Positions 42,929 to 52,938 of a stretch of DNA of 64,000 nt are shown here, piece after piece. The position numbers and the translations under genes are program-made. The stretch covers positions 62,001-126,000 of the forward strand of contig NZ_WXVU01000001.1 of assembly GCF_009900745.1 (NCBI RefSeq), written 5' to 3'. Positions within the stretch are counted from its first letter, which is position 1, and every line of letters starts with the position of its first letter. The notes under the pieces are model-generated. The model searched no databases. It saw nothing but the letters and a program-made list of their open reading frames with translations, and was not told the origin of the DNA. The DNA is from Chryseobacterium sp. c4a (GTDB lineage Bacteria; Bacteroidota; Bacteroidia; Flavobacteriales; Weeksellaceae).

Positions 42929-44188
42929 TTAAAGTTTTCTGATCTCTTCTTCAGTGTATCCTTTGCTTTTTAATACTCTTATGTATTCTTTGGCACTTAC
43001 CGTCATCCAGCTAATAGGATCAGGAGCTACTTTATTATCAACCGTGAACTCAAGAATTCCTACATTGTCATTCATCCATGGAAGTAAGTAATACTTCATT
43101 CCCCCTTTATATTTTTTGAAAGTATCGGCTTCTCTGCCTTTTTCTGTAAGCAATACGGTATGATAAGCAAAAACATATCCTAAAGGGATCAACATACATA
43201 CCCATGAAAACTTTTTGAATGAAACATATTTTACCGAAGAAAGTCCATATCCAATAGACAATGCAAAAATAATGTTGAATGGAAGGAAGAATACATAATT
43301 ATCGGAAACCAGATAGAATGTGGAGAATCCATATACCAATAACGCAGCAATGAAAAAGACATAAAACATTTGTTTGTTTGTCTTATACAGGAGGCTCATT
43401 CCCGTTATTCCGAAAAATATAAAAATATTGAAGTTATAGATGAGGTACACCAAAGACTGGAACAAATCCTTTATCAATTCCATGGGTGTTTGTTTCAACG
43501 AATCTTCAACCCATGTTCCCTGATCAGAAGAATAAAAAGATTTAAAGGGTAACCCTTGAGACATATTCAGAATAAACAATGATGAAAATAACACTGCAAA
43601 AAGAATAAACGAAGGATATACATATTGTTTTTCCTGTCTGAAATAGAATAAGAAAAGCAGTAGAGCAGGGATCAGTAAAATATTCTGGATATGTACCCAC
43701 AGGGCGATTCCCAAAAATAAGCTGCTCAGTATAATGTGAATATTTTTCTTTTCAATAAAAGCTTTTACCATGGAAAAAAAGAAGAGACTTACCCATAGAG
43801 AGTTGTATGTGTATACTTCCACAATTTCAGCATTTCTCCAGAAAGAAAAACTAAAACCAAAGACAAATGCTGCGGTAATAGCTGTCCATTGTATTTTCGT
43901 AATGGTTTTTACAATGAGATAAATGATAGCCACTGTTATTGCTCCTGAAGTAACAACAAGAAACCGACTTGCCTCAATAGCATGAAGGCCTGTTAGGTTT
44001 TTAATCAAGATCCCTGTATTGGTATATAAAAAATGGGAAGTTGCTGTGGCAGTAGTTTCAAACTCGCCTTTTTCTACAGACAGAACAAACCCTACACAAT
44101 CAGCAAAGGGAATTTTAGTAAAACTCCCGATATAATAAATGGCTAAAAAAATAAAGAATAGAGCTATAGCAGATAGATATTGCTTCAT
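42929..44188 (-). CDS. DUF2723-like polytopic membrane protein, putative glycosyltransferase (419 aa)
   Basis: About ten membrane segments. The N-terminus has PFADCVGFVLSVEKG and the FSFSFWRNAEIVEVYTYNSLW block of DUF2723/TMEM260-type proteins, some of which are GT-C protein O-mannosyltransferases. The first loop keeps an acidic residue in place of the usual DSGE (here FADC). So the fold is well supported, and transferase activity is only possible. It begins two bases after the DUF2480 stop, one minus-strand operon. Confidence 0.75.
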   Translation of the reverse strand: MKQYLSAIALFFIFLAIYYIGSFTKIPFADCVGFVLSVEKGEFETTATATSHFLYTNTGILIKNLTGLHAIEASRFLVVTSGAITVAIIYLIVKTITKIQWTAITAAFVFGFSFSFWRNAEIVEVYTYNSLWVSLFFFSMVKAFIEKKNIHIILSSLFLGIALWVHIQNILLIPALLLFLFYFRQEKQYVYPSFILFAVLFSSLFILNMSQGLPFKSFYSSDQGTWVEDSLKQTPMELIKDLFQSLVYLIYNFNIFIFFGITGMSLLYKTNKQMFYVFFIAALLVYGFSTFYLVSDNYVFFLPFNIIFALSIGYGLSSVKYVSFKKFSWVCMLIPLGYVFAYHTVLLTEKGREADTFKKYKGGMKYYLLPWMNDNVGILEFTVDNKVAPDPISWMTVSAKEYIRVLKSKGYTEEEIRKL

Positions 44189-44190
44189 TC

Positions 44191-44700
44191 TTAGTTTTTT
44201 ACAATTGGAACATTAGAACATGCTTCTCCAAACATAAGAGACTTCACAAGAGGTTTTAGTTGTTCTACCAGCTCTATATAAGCATTTTCAGGAATTTCTT
44301 TATCCGAACAGCCCTTTACAAGAACTCTTTTCCCTCTCATGTCTTCAAAATCATAGGTCTGAATAGCATTATGCATCAGAATAACTTCCAGATCTTCACG
44401 ATTTCCAAACACGATTTTCTTGGCCACATCGGTCAATTTAGCTGTTAGCACAAAATAAGCCCAAAGTGGAATAATAGTATCTACAGAATTGTAAATATAA
44501 ATATATGAATCTCGGTATTCTTCAACGTTAATTGCTTCCACTTTTTCACGGAAATCTTTCTCCTTCAGAATCATCTCCTGAAAAAGGAAATCTTTAAGGT
44601 CAATACCTTTTCTTTCTCCCTTTGGAAGCAAAGTAGTAAGGTCAAAATTTACAAGGCCGCTTTCAGCAACTTTATTTCTGATTTCAAATTCTTCTGACAT
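44191..44700 (-). CDS. DUF2480 family protein (169 aa)
   Basis: Soluble protein matching the Bacteroidota DUF2480 family: ESGLVNFDLTTLLPKGERKGIDLKDFLFQEMILKEKDFREKV near the N-terminus, then STDTIIP-like VDTIIPLWAYF and RVLVKGCSDKEIPENAYIEL. Function unknown. Start MSEEFEIRNK chosen over an ATG three codons earlier. A -7 element TAAATTTG lies at 44720-44727 on the minus strand. It is translationally close to the DUF2723-like gene. Confidence 0.85.
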   Translation of the reverse strand: MSEEFEIRNKVAESGLVNFDLTTLLPKGERKGIDLKDFLFQEMILKEKDFREKVEAINVEEYRDSYIYIYNSVDTIIPLWAYFVLTAKLTDVAKKIVFGNREDLEVILMHNAIQTYDFEDMRGKRVLVKGCSDKEIPENAYIELVEQLKPLVKSLMFGEACSNVPIVKN

Positions 44701-44719
44701 TTTTATCATTATCTTTGAA

Positions 44720-44727
44720 CAAATTTA
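44720..44727 (-). promoter_or_regulatory. -7 promoter element of the DUF2480 operon
   Basis: TAAATTTG on the minus strand, 19 bases before the ATG at 44700. Confidence 0.45.
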
Positions 44728-44846
44728 CGAATTAAGATCAATATACATTTTAATTTGTTCTCTATCCTTACCATAGAAATAGCCCATGATTGAAAGTAAC
44801 AGGTTGTTTTTAACGGTCATTAAAACAAATAAAGATTTCTGAGGAA

Positions 44847-45950
44847 ATGAAATATTATATTATTGCAGGAGAAGCTTCCGGTGATCTTCATGGAAGCAAT
44901 TTGATGAAAGCTCTTAAGCAAAAAGATCCGAATGCGGAGTTTAGGTTTTGGGGCGGTGACCTGATGAAAGCTCAGGGCGGAACATTGGTAAAACATTACC
45001 GTGATCTAGCTTTTATGGGGTTTCTCGAAGTGGTTATGAATCTGAGAACGATTTTAAATAATATTAAATTCTGTAAAGAAGATATTCTGAAGAATAAACC
45101 GGATGTTATCATTCTGGTAGATTATCCTGGTTTCAATTTAAGAATCGCTCGATTTGCCAAAGAATTGGGAATTAAAGTGATTTACTATATTTCACCACAA
45201 CTTTGGGCATGGAAAGAAGGAAGAGTAGAAATCATCAAAAAATATGTAGATGAAATGATGGTTATCCTTCCTTTTGAAGAAGATTTTTACAGAAAGCATG
45301 GAGTTCATTCCCATTTTGTAGGTCATCCTTTGTTGGATGCCATTTCAGATTTAAAAGAGATCAAGATTGATGATTTTAAAAAAGAACATGGTTTGAATGA
45401 GAAAGAAATTATTGCGCTTTTACCCGGCTCCAGAAAGCAGGAGGTTGAGAAAATGCTTGAAATTATGCTTTCCGTAAGACCACACTTTAAAGACTATCAA
45501 TTCGTTATTGCAGGAGCACCAAGTCTTCCGAAAGAATTTTATCAAAGTTATGTAGATGATAATGTACACTTTGTTTCAAACAAAACGTATGATCTGTTGA
45601 GATGCTCAAAAGCAGCTTTGGTAACTTCCGGAACAGCAACTCTGGAAACTGCATTGCTGAATATTCCTGAAGTGGTATGTTACCGTGGTAGTAAGATTTC
45701 TTATGCCATTGCCAAAAGACTTGTAAAAAATATCAATTATATTTCATTAGTCAATCTTATCATGGATCGGGAAGTGGTAAAAGAACTTATCCAGAATGAT
45801 CTGAATACTAAAAATTTGGTAGACGAACTCAATAAAATTTTAGAAGGAGGAAAAAGAGAACAGGTTCTGAATGACTATAGCCTTTTGAGAGAAAAGCTTG
45901 GTGGTAAAGGTGCCAGTGATCATGCTGCTGAGGTTATTTTAAAAGTCTGA
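44847..45950 (+). CDS. lpxB: Lipid-A-disaccharide synthase
   Basis: GT19 enzyme joining UDP-2,3-diacylglucosamine and lipid X. The start MKYYIIAGEASGDLHGSNLM holds the conserved AGEASGD motif, and PDVIILVDYPGFNLRIA, YYISPQLWAWKEGRV, FVGHPLLD and ALLPGSRKQEV are family blocks in the right order. The C-terminal GTATLETALLNIPEVVCYRGS completes the donor site. Length 367 is normal. Acts at the cytoplasmic face of the inner membrane, upstream of WaaA in the same pathway. Confidence 0.95.
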   Translation: MKYYIIAGEASGDLHGSNLMKALKQKDPNAEFRFWGGDLMKAQGGTLVKHYRDLAFMGFLEVVMNLRTILNNIKFCKEDILKNKPDVIILVDYPGFNLRIARFAKELGIKVIYYISPQLWAWKEGRVEIIKKYVDEMMVILPFEEDFYRKHGVHSHFVGHPLLDAISDLKEIKIDDFKKEHGLNEKEIIALLPGSRKQEVEKMLEIMLSVRPHFKDYQFVIAGAPSLPKEFYQSYVDDNVHFVSNKTYDLLRCSKAALVTSGTATLETALLNIPEVVCYRGSKISYAIAKRLVKNINYISLVNLIMDREVVKELIQNDLNTKNLVDELNKILEGGKREQVLNDYSLLREKLGGKGASDHAAEVILKV

Positions 45951-45985
45951 GGTCAATTTCCGAAAATCTTAATTCCTCTATTACA

Positions 45986-47080
45986 ATGAAACAGGTAAAG
46001 AATTTTCTTTTATTCTTGGTTTGTACACTTTTCTTTTCAAAAAGCTTTGCCCAAAAAGGTGAGGCATTGAGAGATAAAGTTCAGATTTTCTATTATGGTT
46101 GGTATGGTAACCAGAAAACAGATGGTAGTCTGCAACACTGGAATCATGAAATTATCCCACATTGGAGCAATCCTCAATGGAATAATCTTGGGAATCATAA
46201 AGGAGGTGACGATATTGGAGCCAATTTTTATCCGGAATTAGGCAATTACAGTTCCAATGATAAAACGATCATAGAAAAACACATGAAAATGATAAAAGAT
46301 TCAGGTGTAGGGGTTGTGGTCGTAAGCTGGTTGGGAAAAGACTCTTTTACCGATAAAAGCTTGATACAGTATCTGGACATTGCAGATCGTTTTCATTTAA
46401 AAATAGCATTCCATATAGAACCGTTTTATAAATCGGTGGCAGAACTCAGAGATCAGCTTTCTTATCTTGTAAAAACATATTCCCATCACCCCGCTTTTTA
46501 CAAAAAAGATGGAAAGCCTTTGTACTATGTTTATGATAGCTATAAAATAGCTCCTGAAGAATGGGCGAAGCTGCTTTCTAAAAATGGAGAGAAGAGTGTA
46601 CGCAATACTGAATTGGATGGATTATATATCGGTTTATGGGTAGAAAAAAATGATTCTGTCTTTTTTGATAAAGCTGGATTTGACGGGTTTTACACTTATT
46701 TTGCCAGTGAAGGATTCGTTTTTGGCAGCACAACTTCTAATTGGGATTTCATGGCTCAATATGCTAAAGAACATCATCTTATTTTTATCCCTTGTGTTGG
46801 GCCTGGTTATTCCGATACCCGAATAAGACCTTGGAATGAAGCTAATTTCAAAAGCAGAGAAAACGGTAAATACTATGAAAAAATGTTTGATGCGGCGATG
46901 GCAGTCAATCCCCAATTTATAGGAATTACTTCGTTTAATGAATGGCATGAAGGAACTCAGATAGAACCTGCCATTCCTAAAAAGACTGGGGATTTTACCT
47001 ACGAAGATTATGGGAAAGATCCATGGGTGTATATCAAAGAAACCAAGCGTTTAACGGATAAGTTTTTAAAAGGAAAGTAA
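45986..47080 (+). CDS. Glycoside hydrolase family 99 endo-alpha-mannosidase/mannanase (364 aa)
   Basis: Signal peptide (KNFLLFLVCTLFFSKSFAQ), then a GH99 TIM barrel: VQIFYYGWYGN, IGANFYPELGNYSSND, VVVVSWLGKD, and the catalytic block SFNEWHEGTQIEPA with the two Glu (319 and 322) spaced as in Bacteroides GH99 enzymes. Family members cut alpha-1,2 or alpha-1,3 linkages next to alpha-mannose in N-glycans or yeast mannan. There is no SusC/SusD pair or other mannan enzyme in the window, so this is an isolated gene; secretion to the periplasm is inferred. Confidence 0.9.
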   Translation: MKQVKNFLLFLVCTLFFSKSFAQKGEALRDKVQIFYYGWYGNQKTDGSLQHWNHEIIPHWSNPQWNNLGNHKGGDDIGANFYPELGNYSSNDKTIIEKHMKMIKDSGVGVVVVSWLGKDSFTDKSLIQYLDIADRFHLKIAFHIEPFYKSVAELRDQLSYLVKTYSHHPAFYKKDGKPLYYVYDSYKIAPEEWAKLLSKNGEKSVRNTELDGLYIGLWVEKNDSVFFDKAGFDGFYTYFASEGFVFGSTTSNWDFMAQYAKEHHLIFIPCVGPGYSDTRIRPWNEANFKSRENGKYYEKMFDAAMAVNPQFIGITSFNEWHEGTQIEPAIPKKTGDFTYEDYGKDPWVYIKETKRLTDKFLKGK

Positions 47081-47120
47081 AACTTTTTATGTAAACGTAA
47101 TTTTATAGCAAAAATATAAG

Positions 47121-47157
47121 CGCCCTGTTAATCTCTTTGAAGATAGCAGGGCGTTTT
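47121..47157 (+). terminator. Intrinsic terminator after the GH99 gene
   Basis: 7-bp GC-rich stem CGCCCTG/CAGGGCG with an inner ATCT/AGAT pair and a TTTT tail. Confidence 0.75.
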
Positions 47158-47218
47158 ATTTAGCAATTACAGTAATAGCAAGCGAATTTTCAATTTCTTA
47201 TATTGAGAATGTAATTGA

Positions 47219-48997
47219 TTGAAATTGAATAGAGAACCTCTTCTGATCTTAGCAATATGTTTTATTCTTGGAATTTTTTTTCAGGATAACTTTGTATTGG
47301 AAAGAGGCTGGATATATGGGATTGTTATTGTTAATCTTGGAATTTTAAGTTCTATATTTTTTAACACCTATTTTTTACATAAAGCCAGAGTGATTCTGAT
47401 GGGAGTATTGTTCTTTGGAATAGGAATTATTCTCCACTTTTATAATACATTATCTCAAAAAAATGAAGTCTTGGTTCATAAAAAAGAAGTCATTGTTTTT
47501 AAAATCTCTCAGAAGTTAAAGTCAACAGAAAAATATAAAAGATACGAAGGAGTGGGGCAATGGAGAGGAGCTAGTTTTAATTCCATATTTTATATTCCCT
47601 CAAATAATGGGGAGCTAGATTTTAATCATTATTACAAAGCCGAAGCCTATATTACACAACTAAAAAAGCCTCAATATGATTTTCAGTTCAATTACGCGCA
47701 ATACTTGAAACGAAGGAATATTGATTATCAATCTTATATTTCAAGCGAAATTTCCTCAACAGAAAGAAGTGATTTAAGTTGGAAAGATCAGGTGAAGCAA
47801 TATAGACTCAATGTTTTATGGAAAATCGACAAAATCGAAATGTCTGAGAAGACCAAAGCATTTTTGAAAGGAATTATTTTAGCAGATAGAACCGAAATGG
47901 ATACAGATACCGTACAGGATTTCAATAGATCGGGATTGGTTCACTTATTAGCCATTTCAGGAACTCATATTGTAATTATTTTTGGCCTTGTTTATTTTTT
48001 GATGGTTCGTTTTATTCCATTGCGCTTCAGGAAATATGCGATTATTTTAAGCCTGATTTTTATTTGGCTATTTGCATTGTTTATTGGATTTGGAAACTCT
48101 GTGTTGAGGTCTTGTATCATGTTGACGGTGTATTTTATTTTTGTTATTCTGCAGAGAAAACCGGATTTACTGCACTCGTTAGCCTTATCAGCATTTATTA
48201 TTTTAATCCTTGATTCTCAACAGCTTTTTGACGTAGGTTTTCAGCTTAGCTTTCTGGCTGTATTGGGAATATTTTGGTTGAATCAGCCTCTTTTGAACCT
48301 TTTTCCCAGACAGGATAATTATTTTAAGAAATTGATTTTTAATACCGTTACCATATCCTTATCGGCACAATTAGCTACCCTTCCATTGGTGTTATATTAT
48401 TTTCATCAGTTTTCATTGATTTCATTCATCGCTAATGTTGTTATTGTTCCTTTTTCTGAAGTCATTATTGTGTTTTCATTCCTGATGACCCTTCTTATTG
48501 CTCTGGGAATTAATGTTAGCATTCTTGATACAGTATATGATGTTTCCATTCAGTTTCTTTTGAAGAGTATTCATTGGTTTGCAGGAGCTGATGAAGTATT
48601 GATGAGGAATATCCCAATGAATTTGATCGAAGTAATATCAATATCTGTAGTGGTATATCTACTGAGACCTTTAATTTTAAAATGTAATTTAAAAAAATCG
48701 ATAAATTTCATAATGGCTGTTTTGGTTTTTTTTATGATAAGAATTGGATGTAATATCATTGAAAATCAGAAGGAAGAAGTGCTTATTCATGCTTTTAGTA
48801 AGAACGAAATTATTTCAATAAAGAATGGAAATAGAGTTTGTTTTTGGGTACGGAATATAGCAGATCGAGACAAGGTTTTACAATTTGTAATAGAACCTTA
48901 TTGCTCTTCCAGAAGGATCGATCATTTTGAAATAAAAGAGATCCCTTTTTCAACTAAAAAAATAGTTTTTAGAGGTCAGGTTTATGATATAAAATAG
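47219..48997 (+). CDS. ComEC/Rec2 family competence protein, short form (592 aa)
   Basis: DNA-import channel protein. N-terminal membrane helices, an OB-like DUF4131 part (about 95-190), then the competence domain with ILADRTEMDTDTVQDFNRSGLVHLLAISGTHIVI and several helices. The C-terminal metallo-beta-lactamase domain of longer ComEC proteins is absent; this is common in Flavobacteriia. The start is TTG at 47219 (KLNREPLLILAICFILGIFF). Role in transformation is inferred from the family. Confidence 0.87.
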   Translation: MKLNREPLLILAICFILGIFFQDNFVLERGWIYGIVIVNLGILSSIFFNTYFLHKARVILMGVLFFGIGIILHFYNTLSQKNEVLVHKKEVIVFKISQKLKSTEKYKRYEGVGQWRGASFNSIFYIPSNNGELDFNHYYKAEAYITQLKKPQYDFQFNYAQYLKRRNIDYQSYISSEISSTERSDLSWKDQVKQYRLNVLWKIDKIEMSEKTKAFLKGIILADRTEMDTDTVQDFNRSGLVHLLAISGTHIVIIFGLVYFLMVRFIPLRFRKYAIILSLIFIWLFALFIGFGNSVLRSCIMLTVYFIFVILQRKPDLLHSLALSAFIILILDSQQLFDVGFQLSFLAVLGIFWLNQPLLNLFPRQDNYFKKLIFNTVTISLSAQLATLPLVLYYFHQFSLISFIANVVIVPFSEVIIVFSFLMTLLIALGINVSILDTVYDVSIQFLLKSIHWFAGADEVLMRNIPMNLIEVISISVVVYLLRPLILKCNLKKSINFIMAVLVFFMIRIGCNIIENQKEEVLIHAFSKNEIISIKNGNRVCFWVRNIADRDKVLQFVIEPYCSSRRIDHFEIKEIPFSTKKIVFRGQVYDIK

Positions 48998-49111
48998 AGA
49001 TTTTTGATTTTTTCATTTTCCTTTATTTATAACCTGTTAAGCTCTTATTTAGAAAGATTACAAACTGTCTAATTGTGAGATTTCTCACTTTTCGATATTG
49101 TTAACATTTCT

Positions 49112-49119
49112 TAATTTTG
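49112..49119 (+). promoter_or_regulatory. -7 promoter element of sdhCAB
   Basis: TAATTTTG matches TAnnTTTG; 24 bases to the sdhC ATG. The upstream element is poor. Confidence 0.45.
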
Positions 49120-49143
49120 TGGGAAATTCAAATTTAAACTTAT

Positions 49144-49806
49144 ATGGCAGGTTTAACGAGTTCTACGATAGGTAGAAAATACGCTATGGCATTATCAGCT
49201 ATGTTTTTGCTGATTTTTCTTATACTGCATTTGACAACCAATTTGTTATCAGTTCTAAACAGGGATGCATTCAATACAGCATCTGAGTTTATGGGCTATA
49301 ATCCTTTTGTGCAGTTCTTAATGCAGCCTATTCTTGGTTTTGCAGTAATTTTCCATTTCGCGATGGGATTTGTGCTTGAAATCAAGAATAATAAAGCGCG
49401 TCCAGTAAAGTATGCATCAAACAATGCTGCTGTAAATTCTACATGGATGTCTAGAAATATGATTATTTCTGGGGCAGTTGTGTTAGCTTTCTTGGCGCTT
49501 CACTTATATGATTTCTGGTTACATGAGATCAACTATAAGTATGTTGAAGGAATCGCTCCTGATTCAGAACGTTTTTGGCCAGAGCTTCATGAGAAGTTTG
49601 CTGACCTTTGGAGAGTCGCTTTATATGTGATCTCTTTTGTACTATTGGGCTTACACTTAGCTCATGGATTCCAGTCTTCATTCCAATCTGTTGGAGCAAG
49701 ACATCCAAAATATACACCCGTGATCAAAGCTTTCGGAACATGGTATTCTATCCTTATTCCTGCAGGATTTATCATCGTGGCAGTTTTTCATTTTATAACT
49801 CAATAA
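49144..49806 (+). CDS. sdhC: Succinate dehydrogenase cytochrome b subunit
   Basis: Single-subunit, five-helix cytochrome b of type B complex II (fused C/D). Haem-ligand histidines are visible in LILHLTTNLLS, VIFHFAMGFVLE, LALHLYDFWLHE and LGLHLAHGFQSSF. It anchors SdhA and SdhB and passes electrons to menaquinone. First gene of sdhCAB, 15 bases before sdhA. Confidence 0.94.
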   Translation: MAGLTSSTIGRKYAMALSAMFLLIFLILHLTTNLLSVLNRDAFNTASEFMGYNPFVQFLMQPILGFAVIFHFAMGFVLEIKNNKARPVKYASNNAAVNSTWMSRNMIISGAVVLAFLALHLYDFWLHEINYKYVEGIAPDSERFWPELHEKFADLWRVALYVISFVLLGLHLAHGFQSSFQSVGARHPKYTPVIKAFGTWYSILIPAGFIIVAVFHFITQ

Positions 49807-49821
49807 TATCAATATACTAGT

Positions 49822-51834
49822 ATGAGTAAATTAGATTCAAGAATTCCAGCGGGTCCTCTTAAAGACAAGTGGAAAAATCATAAAGATCATATGAACCTTG
49901 TTGCACCAAACAACAGAGATAAGATTGATATTATTGTTGTAGGTACAGGTTTGGCAGGAGGTTCTGCTGCAGCTACTTTAGCTGAGCAAGGATATAATGT
50001 AAAAGCATTCTGCTACCAGGATTCACCAAGAAGAGCGCACTCGATTGCAGCTCAGGGAGGGATCAACGCAGCTAAGAATTACCAAGGTGATGGTGACTCT
50101 ACTTACAGATTATTCTACGATACCATCAAAGGTGGTGACTATAGAGCAAGAGAAGCTAACGTTTACAGATTAGCAGAAGTTTCTGCTAATATTATTGACC
50201 AGTGTGTTTCTCAGGGAGTTCCTTTCGGTAGAGATTACGGTGGCCAGTTAGATAACCGTTCATTTGGTGGGGTTCAGGTAAAAAGAACATTCTACGCAAA
50301 AGGACAAACCGGACAACAGTTATTATTAGGAGCATATTCTTCAATGAGCCGTCAGATCGGTAAAGGAAGAATCAAGATGTACAACCGTCATGAAATGCTA
50401 GACCTTGTAATTGTTGACGGAAAAGCAAGAGGTATTATCGCAAGAAACCTGGTAACAGGTGAAATCGAAAGACATTCTGCTCACGCAGTGGTAATTGCTT
50501 CTGGAGGATACGGAAACGTATATTTCCTTTCTACCAACGCTATGGGATCAAACGTTTCTGCAGCTTGGAAGATTCACAAGAAAGGTGCTTACTTCGCAAA
50601 CCCTTGCTACGTACAGATTCACCCGACTTGTATTCCGGTTCACGGAACTCAGCAGTCTAAATTAACTTTGATGTCTGAATCATTAAGAAACTCAGGAAGA
50701 ATCTGGGTTCCTAAAAAGATTGAAGATTCAGTAGCGATCAGAGAAGGTAAATTAAGACCTGAAAACATTAAAGAAGAAGATAGAGATTACTATTTAGAAA
50801 GAAGATATCCTGCATTCGGTAACCTTGTACCAAGAGACGTTGCTTCAAGAGCAGCTAAAGAAAGATGTGATGCTGGATACGGAATCGAAAATAACGATAC
50901 TCAGGAAGGTGTTTACCTTGATTTCTCTACAGAGATTATGAAAAAAGGTAAAGAAGCCGCTATCGAAAAACATATTCACAATCCTACAGATCAGCAGATC
51001 TATGACCTTGGTAAGAGCTGGGTTGAGGAGAAGTACGGTAACTTATTCGTAATGTATGAAAAAATTACGGCTGATGATCCTTACAAAACTCCAATGAAGA
51101 TCTATCCTGCAGTTCACTATACAATGGGTGGTGTATGGGTTGATTATAACCTTCAGTCTACGATTCCAGGATGTTTCGTAATCGGTGAAGCTAACTTCTC
51201 AGATCACGGAGCTAACAGACTTGGAGCATCTGCATTGATGCAAGGTCTTGCAGACGGATATTTCGTACTTCCTTACACGATCGCAGATTACCTTTCTGCA
51301 GACATCAGAACAGGAGCTATTCCTACGAATTCAGCAGCGTTTGACGAAGCTGAGAAAGGAATTAAAGATAAAATTGATTTCTTCATTAATAATAAAGGAA
51401 CACATTCAGTAGACCACTTCCACAAGAAACTGGGACACATTATGTGGAACAAAGTAGGAATGGGTAGAACTCCTGAAGGATTAAAAGAAGCAATCAAGGA
51501 AATCGAAGAAGTAAGAAACGACTTCTGGAAAAACGTAAAAGTTCCTGGTGAAGGAGAAGGAATGAACACTGAGCTTGAAAAAGCATTCAGAGTAGCAGAC
51601 TTCCTTGAATTAGGACAATTAATGGCTATCGATGCACTCAACAGAGAAGAGTCTTGTGGTGGACACTTCCGTTGGGACCACGCAACTCCGGATGGAGAAG
51701 CGGAAAGAGACGACGTAAACTTCAAATACGTTGGAGCTTGGGAATATCAGGGGAACGATATCAACGCGGAAGTGTTGCATAAAGAAGAACTGATCTACGA
51801 CAACATCGAGGTTAAAACTAGAAGTTACAAATAA
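49822..51834 (+). CDS. sdhA: Succinate dehydrogenase / fumarate reductase flavoprotein subunit
   Basis: FAD-binding Rossmann start ([22 protein letters not shown], about residues 33-54). The covalent FAD His is in [24 protein letters not shown]. Substrate-binding blocks include [18 protein letters not shown] and [15 protein letters not shown]. Length 670 matches the Bacteroidota/epsilon-type long form. Central TCA-cycle enzyme. Confidence 0.96.
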   Translation: MSKLDSRIPAGPLKDKWKNHKDHMNLVAPNNRDKIDIIVVGTGLAGGSAAATLAEQGYNVKAFCYQDSPRRAHSIAAQGGINAAKNYQGDGDSTYRLFYDTIKGGDYRAREANVYRLAEVSANIIDQCVSQGVPFGRDYGGQLDNRSFGGVQVKRTFYAKGQTGQQLLLGAYSSMSRQIGKGRIKMYNRHEMLDLVIVDGKARGIIARNLVTGEIERHSAHAVVIASGGYGNVYFLSTNAMGSNVSAAWKIHKKGAYFANPCYVQIHPTCIPVHGTQQSKLTLMSESLRNSGRIWVPKKIEDSVAIREGKLRPENIKEEDRDYYLERRYPAFGNLVPRDVASRAAKERCDAGYGIENNDTQEGVYLDFSTEIMKKGKEAAIEKHIHNPTDQQIYDLGKSWVEEKYGNLFVMYEKITADDPYKTPMKIYPAVHYTMGGVWVDYNLQSTIPGCFVIGEANFSDHGANRLGASALMQGLADGYFVLPYTIADYLSADIRTGAIPTNSAAFDEAEKGIKDKIDFFINNKGTHSVDHFHKKLGHIMWNKVGMGRTPEGLKEAIKEIEEVRNDFWKNVKVPGEGEGMNTELEKAFRVADFLELGQLMAIDALNREESCGGHFRWDHATPDGEAERDDVNFKYVGAWEYQGNDINAEVLHKEELIYDNIEVKTRSYK

Positions 51835-51858
51835 TCTCCAACCTATAAATATAACATT

Positions 51859-52626
51859 ATGAGTGCAAAAAAAGGCTTACATCTTACGCTGAAAATTTGG
51901 AGACAAAAAAATAATAAATCTAAAGGTCAGTTTGAGACCTATAAAATATCAGATGTATCTACAGATTCTTCATTTTTGGAGATGTTGGATATCCTGAACG
52001 AAAATTTAATTAACGAAGGTAAAGAACCTATCGCTTTCGATCACGACTGTCGTGAAGGTATTTGCGGTATGTGTTCTCTTTACATCAATGGTAGAGCTCA
52101 TGGCCCTGATACAGGTATTACTACTTGTCAGCTTCACATGAGAATGTTCAAAGATGGAGAAACGATCGTTATTGAACCTTGGAGAAGTGCTGCTTTCCCT
52201 GTTATTAAAGACTTAATGGTAGACAGAAGCGCGTTCGACAGAGTAATGGCTGCAGGTGGTTTCATTTCTGTAAACACTTCTGGAAATACATTGGATGCTA
52301 ACGCAATCCCAGTTCCTAAAGAAGATGCAGACAAAGCAATGGACGCTGCTGCTTGTATCGGATGTGGAGCTTGTGTAGCTACATGTAAAAATGGATCAGC
52401 AATGCTATTCGTAGGAGCTAAAGTTTCTCAGTATGCATTACTTCCTCAAGGTAGAGTAGAAGCTAAGAGAAGAGTTCTGAACATGGTGAAAGCTATGGAC
52501 GAAGAAGGATTCGGAAACTGTTCAAACACTGGTGCTTGTGAAGTTGAGTGCCCTAAAGGTATTTCTCTTGAAAATATCGCAAGAATGAACAGAGAATACA
52601 TGTCTGCTCTTGTAGATCAAGGATAG
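51859..52626 (+). CDS. sdhB: Succinate dehydrogenase / fumarate reductase iron-sulfur subunit
   Basis: The [2Fe-2S] cluster ligands appear in [16 protein letters not shown] with a fourth Cys in TTCQLH. The C-terminal domain has [11 protein letters not shown] for the [4Fe-4S] cluster and [14 protein letters not shown] for [3Fe-4S]. 255 residues, normal. Last gene of the operon; terminated at 52645-52675. Confidence 0.96.
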   Translation: MSAKKGLHLTLKIWRQKNNKSKGQFETYKISDVSTDSSFLEMLDILNENLINEGKEPIAFDHDCREGICGMCSLYINGRAHGPDTGITTCQLHMRMFKDGETIVIEPWRSAAFPVIKDLMVDRSAFDRVMAAGGFISVNTSGNTLDANAIPVPKEDADKAMDAAACIGCGACVATCKNGSAMLFVGAKVSQYALLPQGRVEAKRRVLNMVKAMDEEGFGNCSNTGACEVECPKGISLENIARMNREYMSALVDQG

Positions 52627-52644
52627 AATTGATTCAAAATACTT

Positions 52645-52675
52645 AAAAATCGCCCTCGTTTCGGGGGCGATTTTT
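52645..52675 (+). terminator. Intrinsic terminator of sdhCAB
   Basis: Stem AAAAATCGCCC/GGGCGATTTTT (11 bp) with a nine-base loop and a long T-run. Confidence 0.9.
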
Positions 52676-52911
52676 TTTATATCCGTATTCTAGTTGTTAA
52701 AGTTTGTTAACTTATTGATAGATCTTAGGTTTACTTTGCTGAATAAGTATATATTTGGAGGGCAGTTGAATGATTTGAAAAGCATACCATTTCAACTGTT
52801 TTTTACCCTTGAAAAATCGAGAGATAAAGCAATTGAAATGTCCCTTTTTATCGGTGGTAATAAAATTTTTAAAAAAAATAATCAGTGTGAATTAACATGC
52901 CCTAAAAAGCG

Positions 52912-52919
52912 TATTTTTG
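52912..52919 (+). promoter_or_regulatory. -7 promoter element of the thioredoxin-fold lipoprotein
   Basis: TATTTTTG, 19 bases before the ATG. Confidence 0.45.
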
Positions 52920-52938
52920 TGTAATATTAAAAATTGAA

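Larger units (their letters stand above)
52627..52938. other. Intergenic region between sdhB and the thioredoxin-fold lipoprotein
   Basis: Contains the sdh terminator and, near its end, TATTTTTG at 52912-52919 as a -7 element for the next gene. A 76-codon plus-strand ORF inside shows no protein-like pattern and is not called. Confidence 0.55.

Noticed and set aside
52694..52924. 76-codon plus-strand ORF between sdhB and the thioredoxin-fold gene
   Set aside because: Covers the promoter of the next gene, no family pattern and AT-driven composition; treated as chance.
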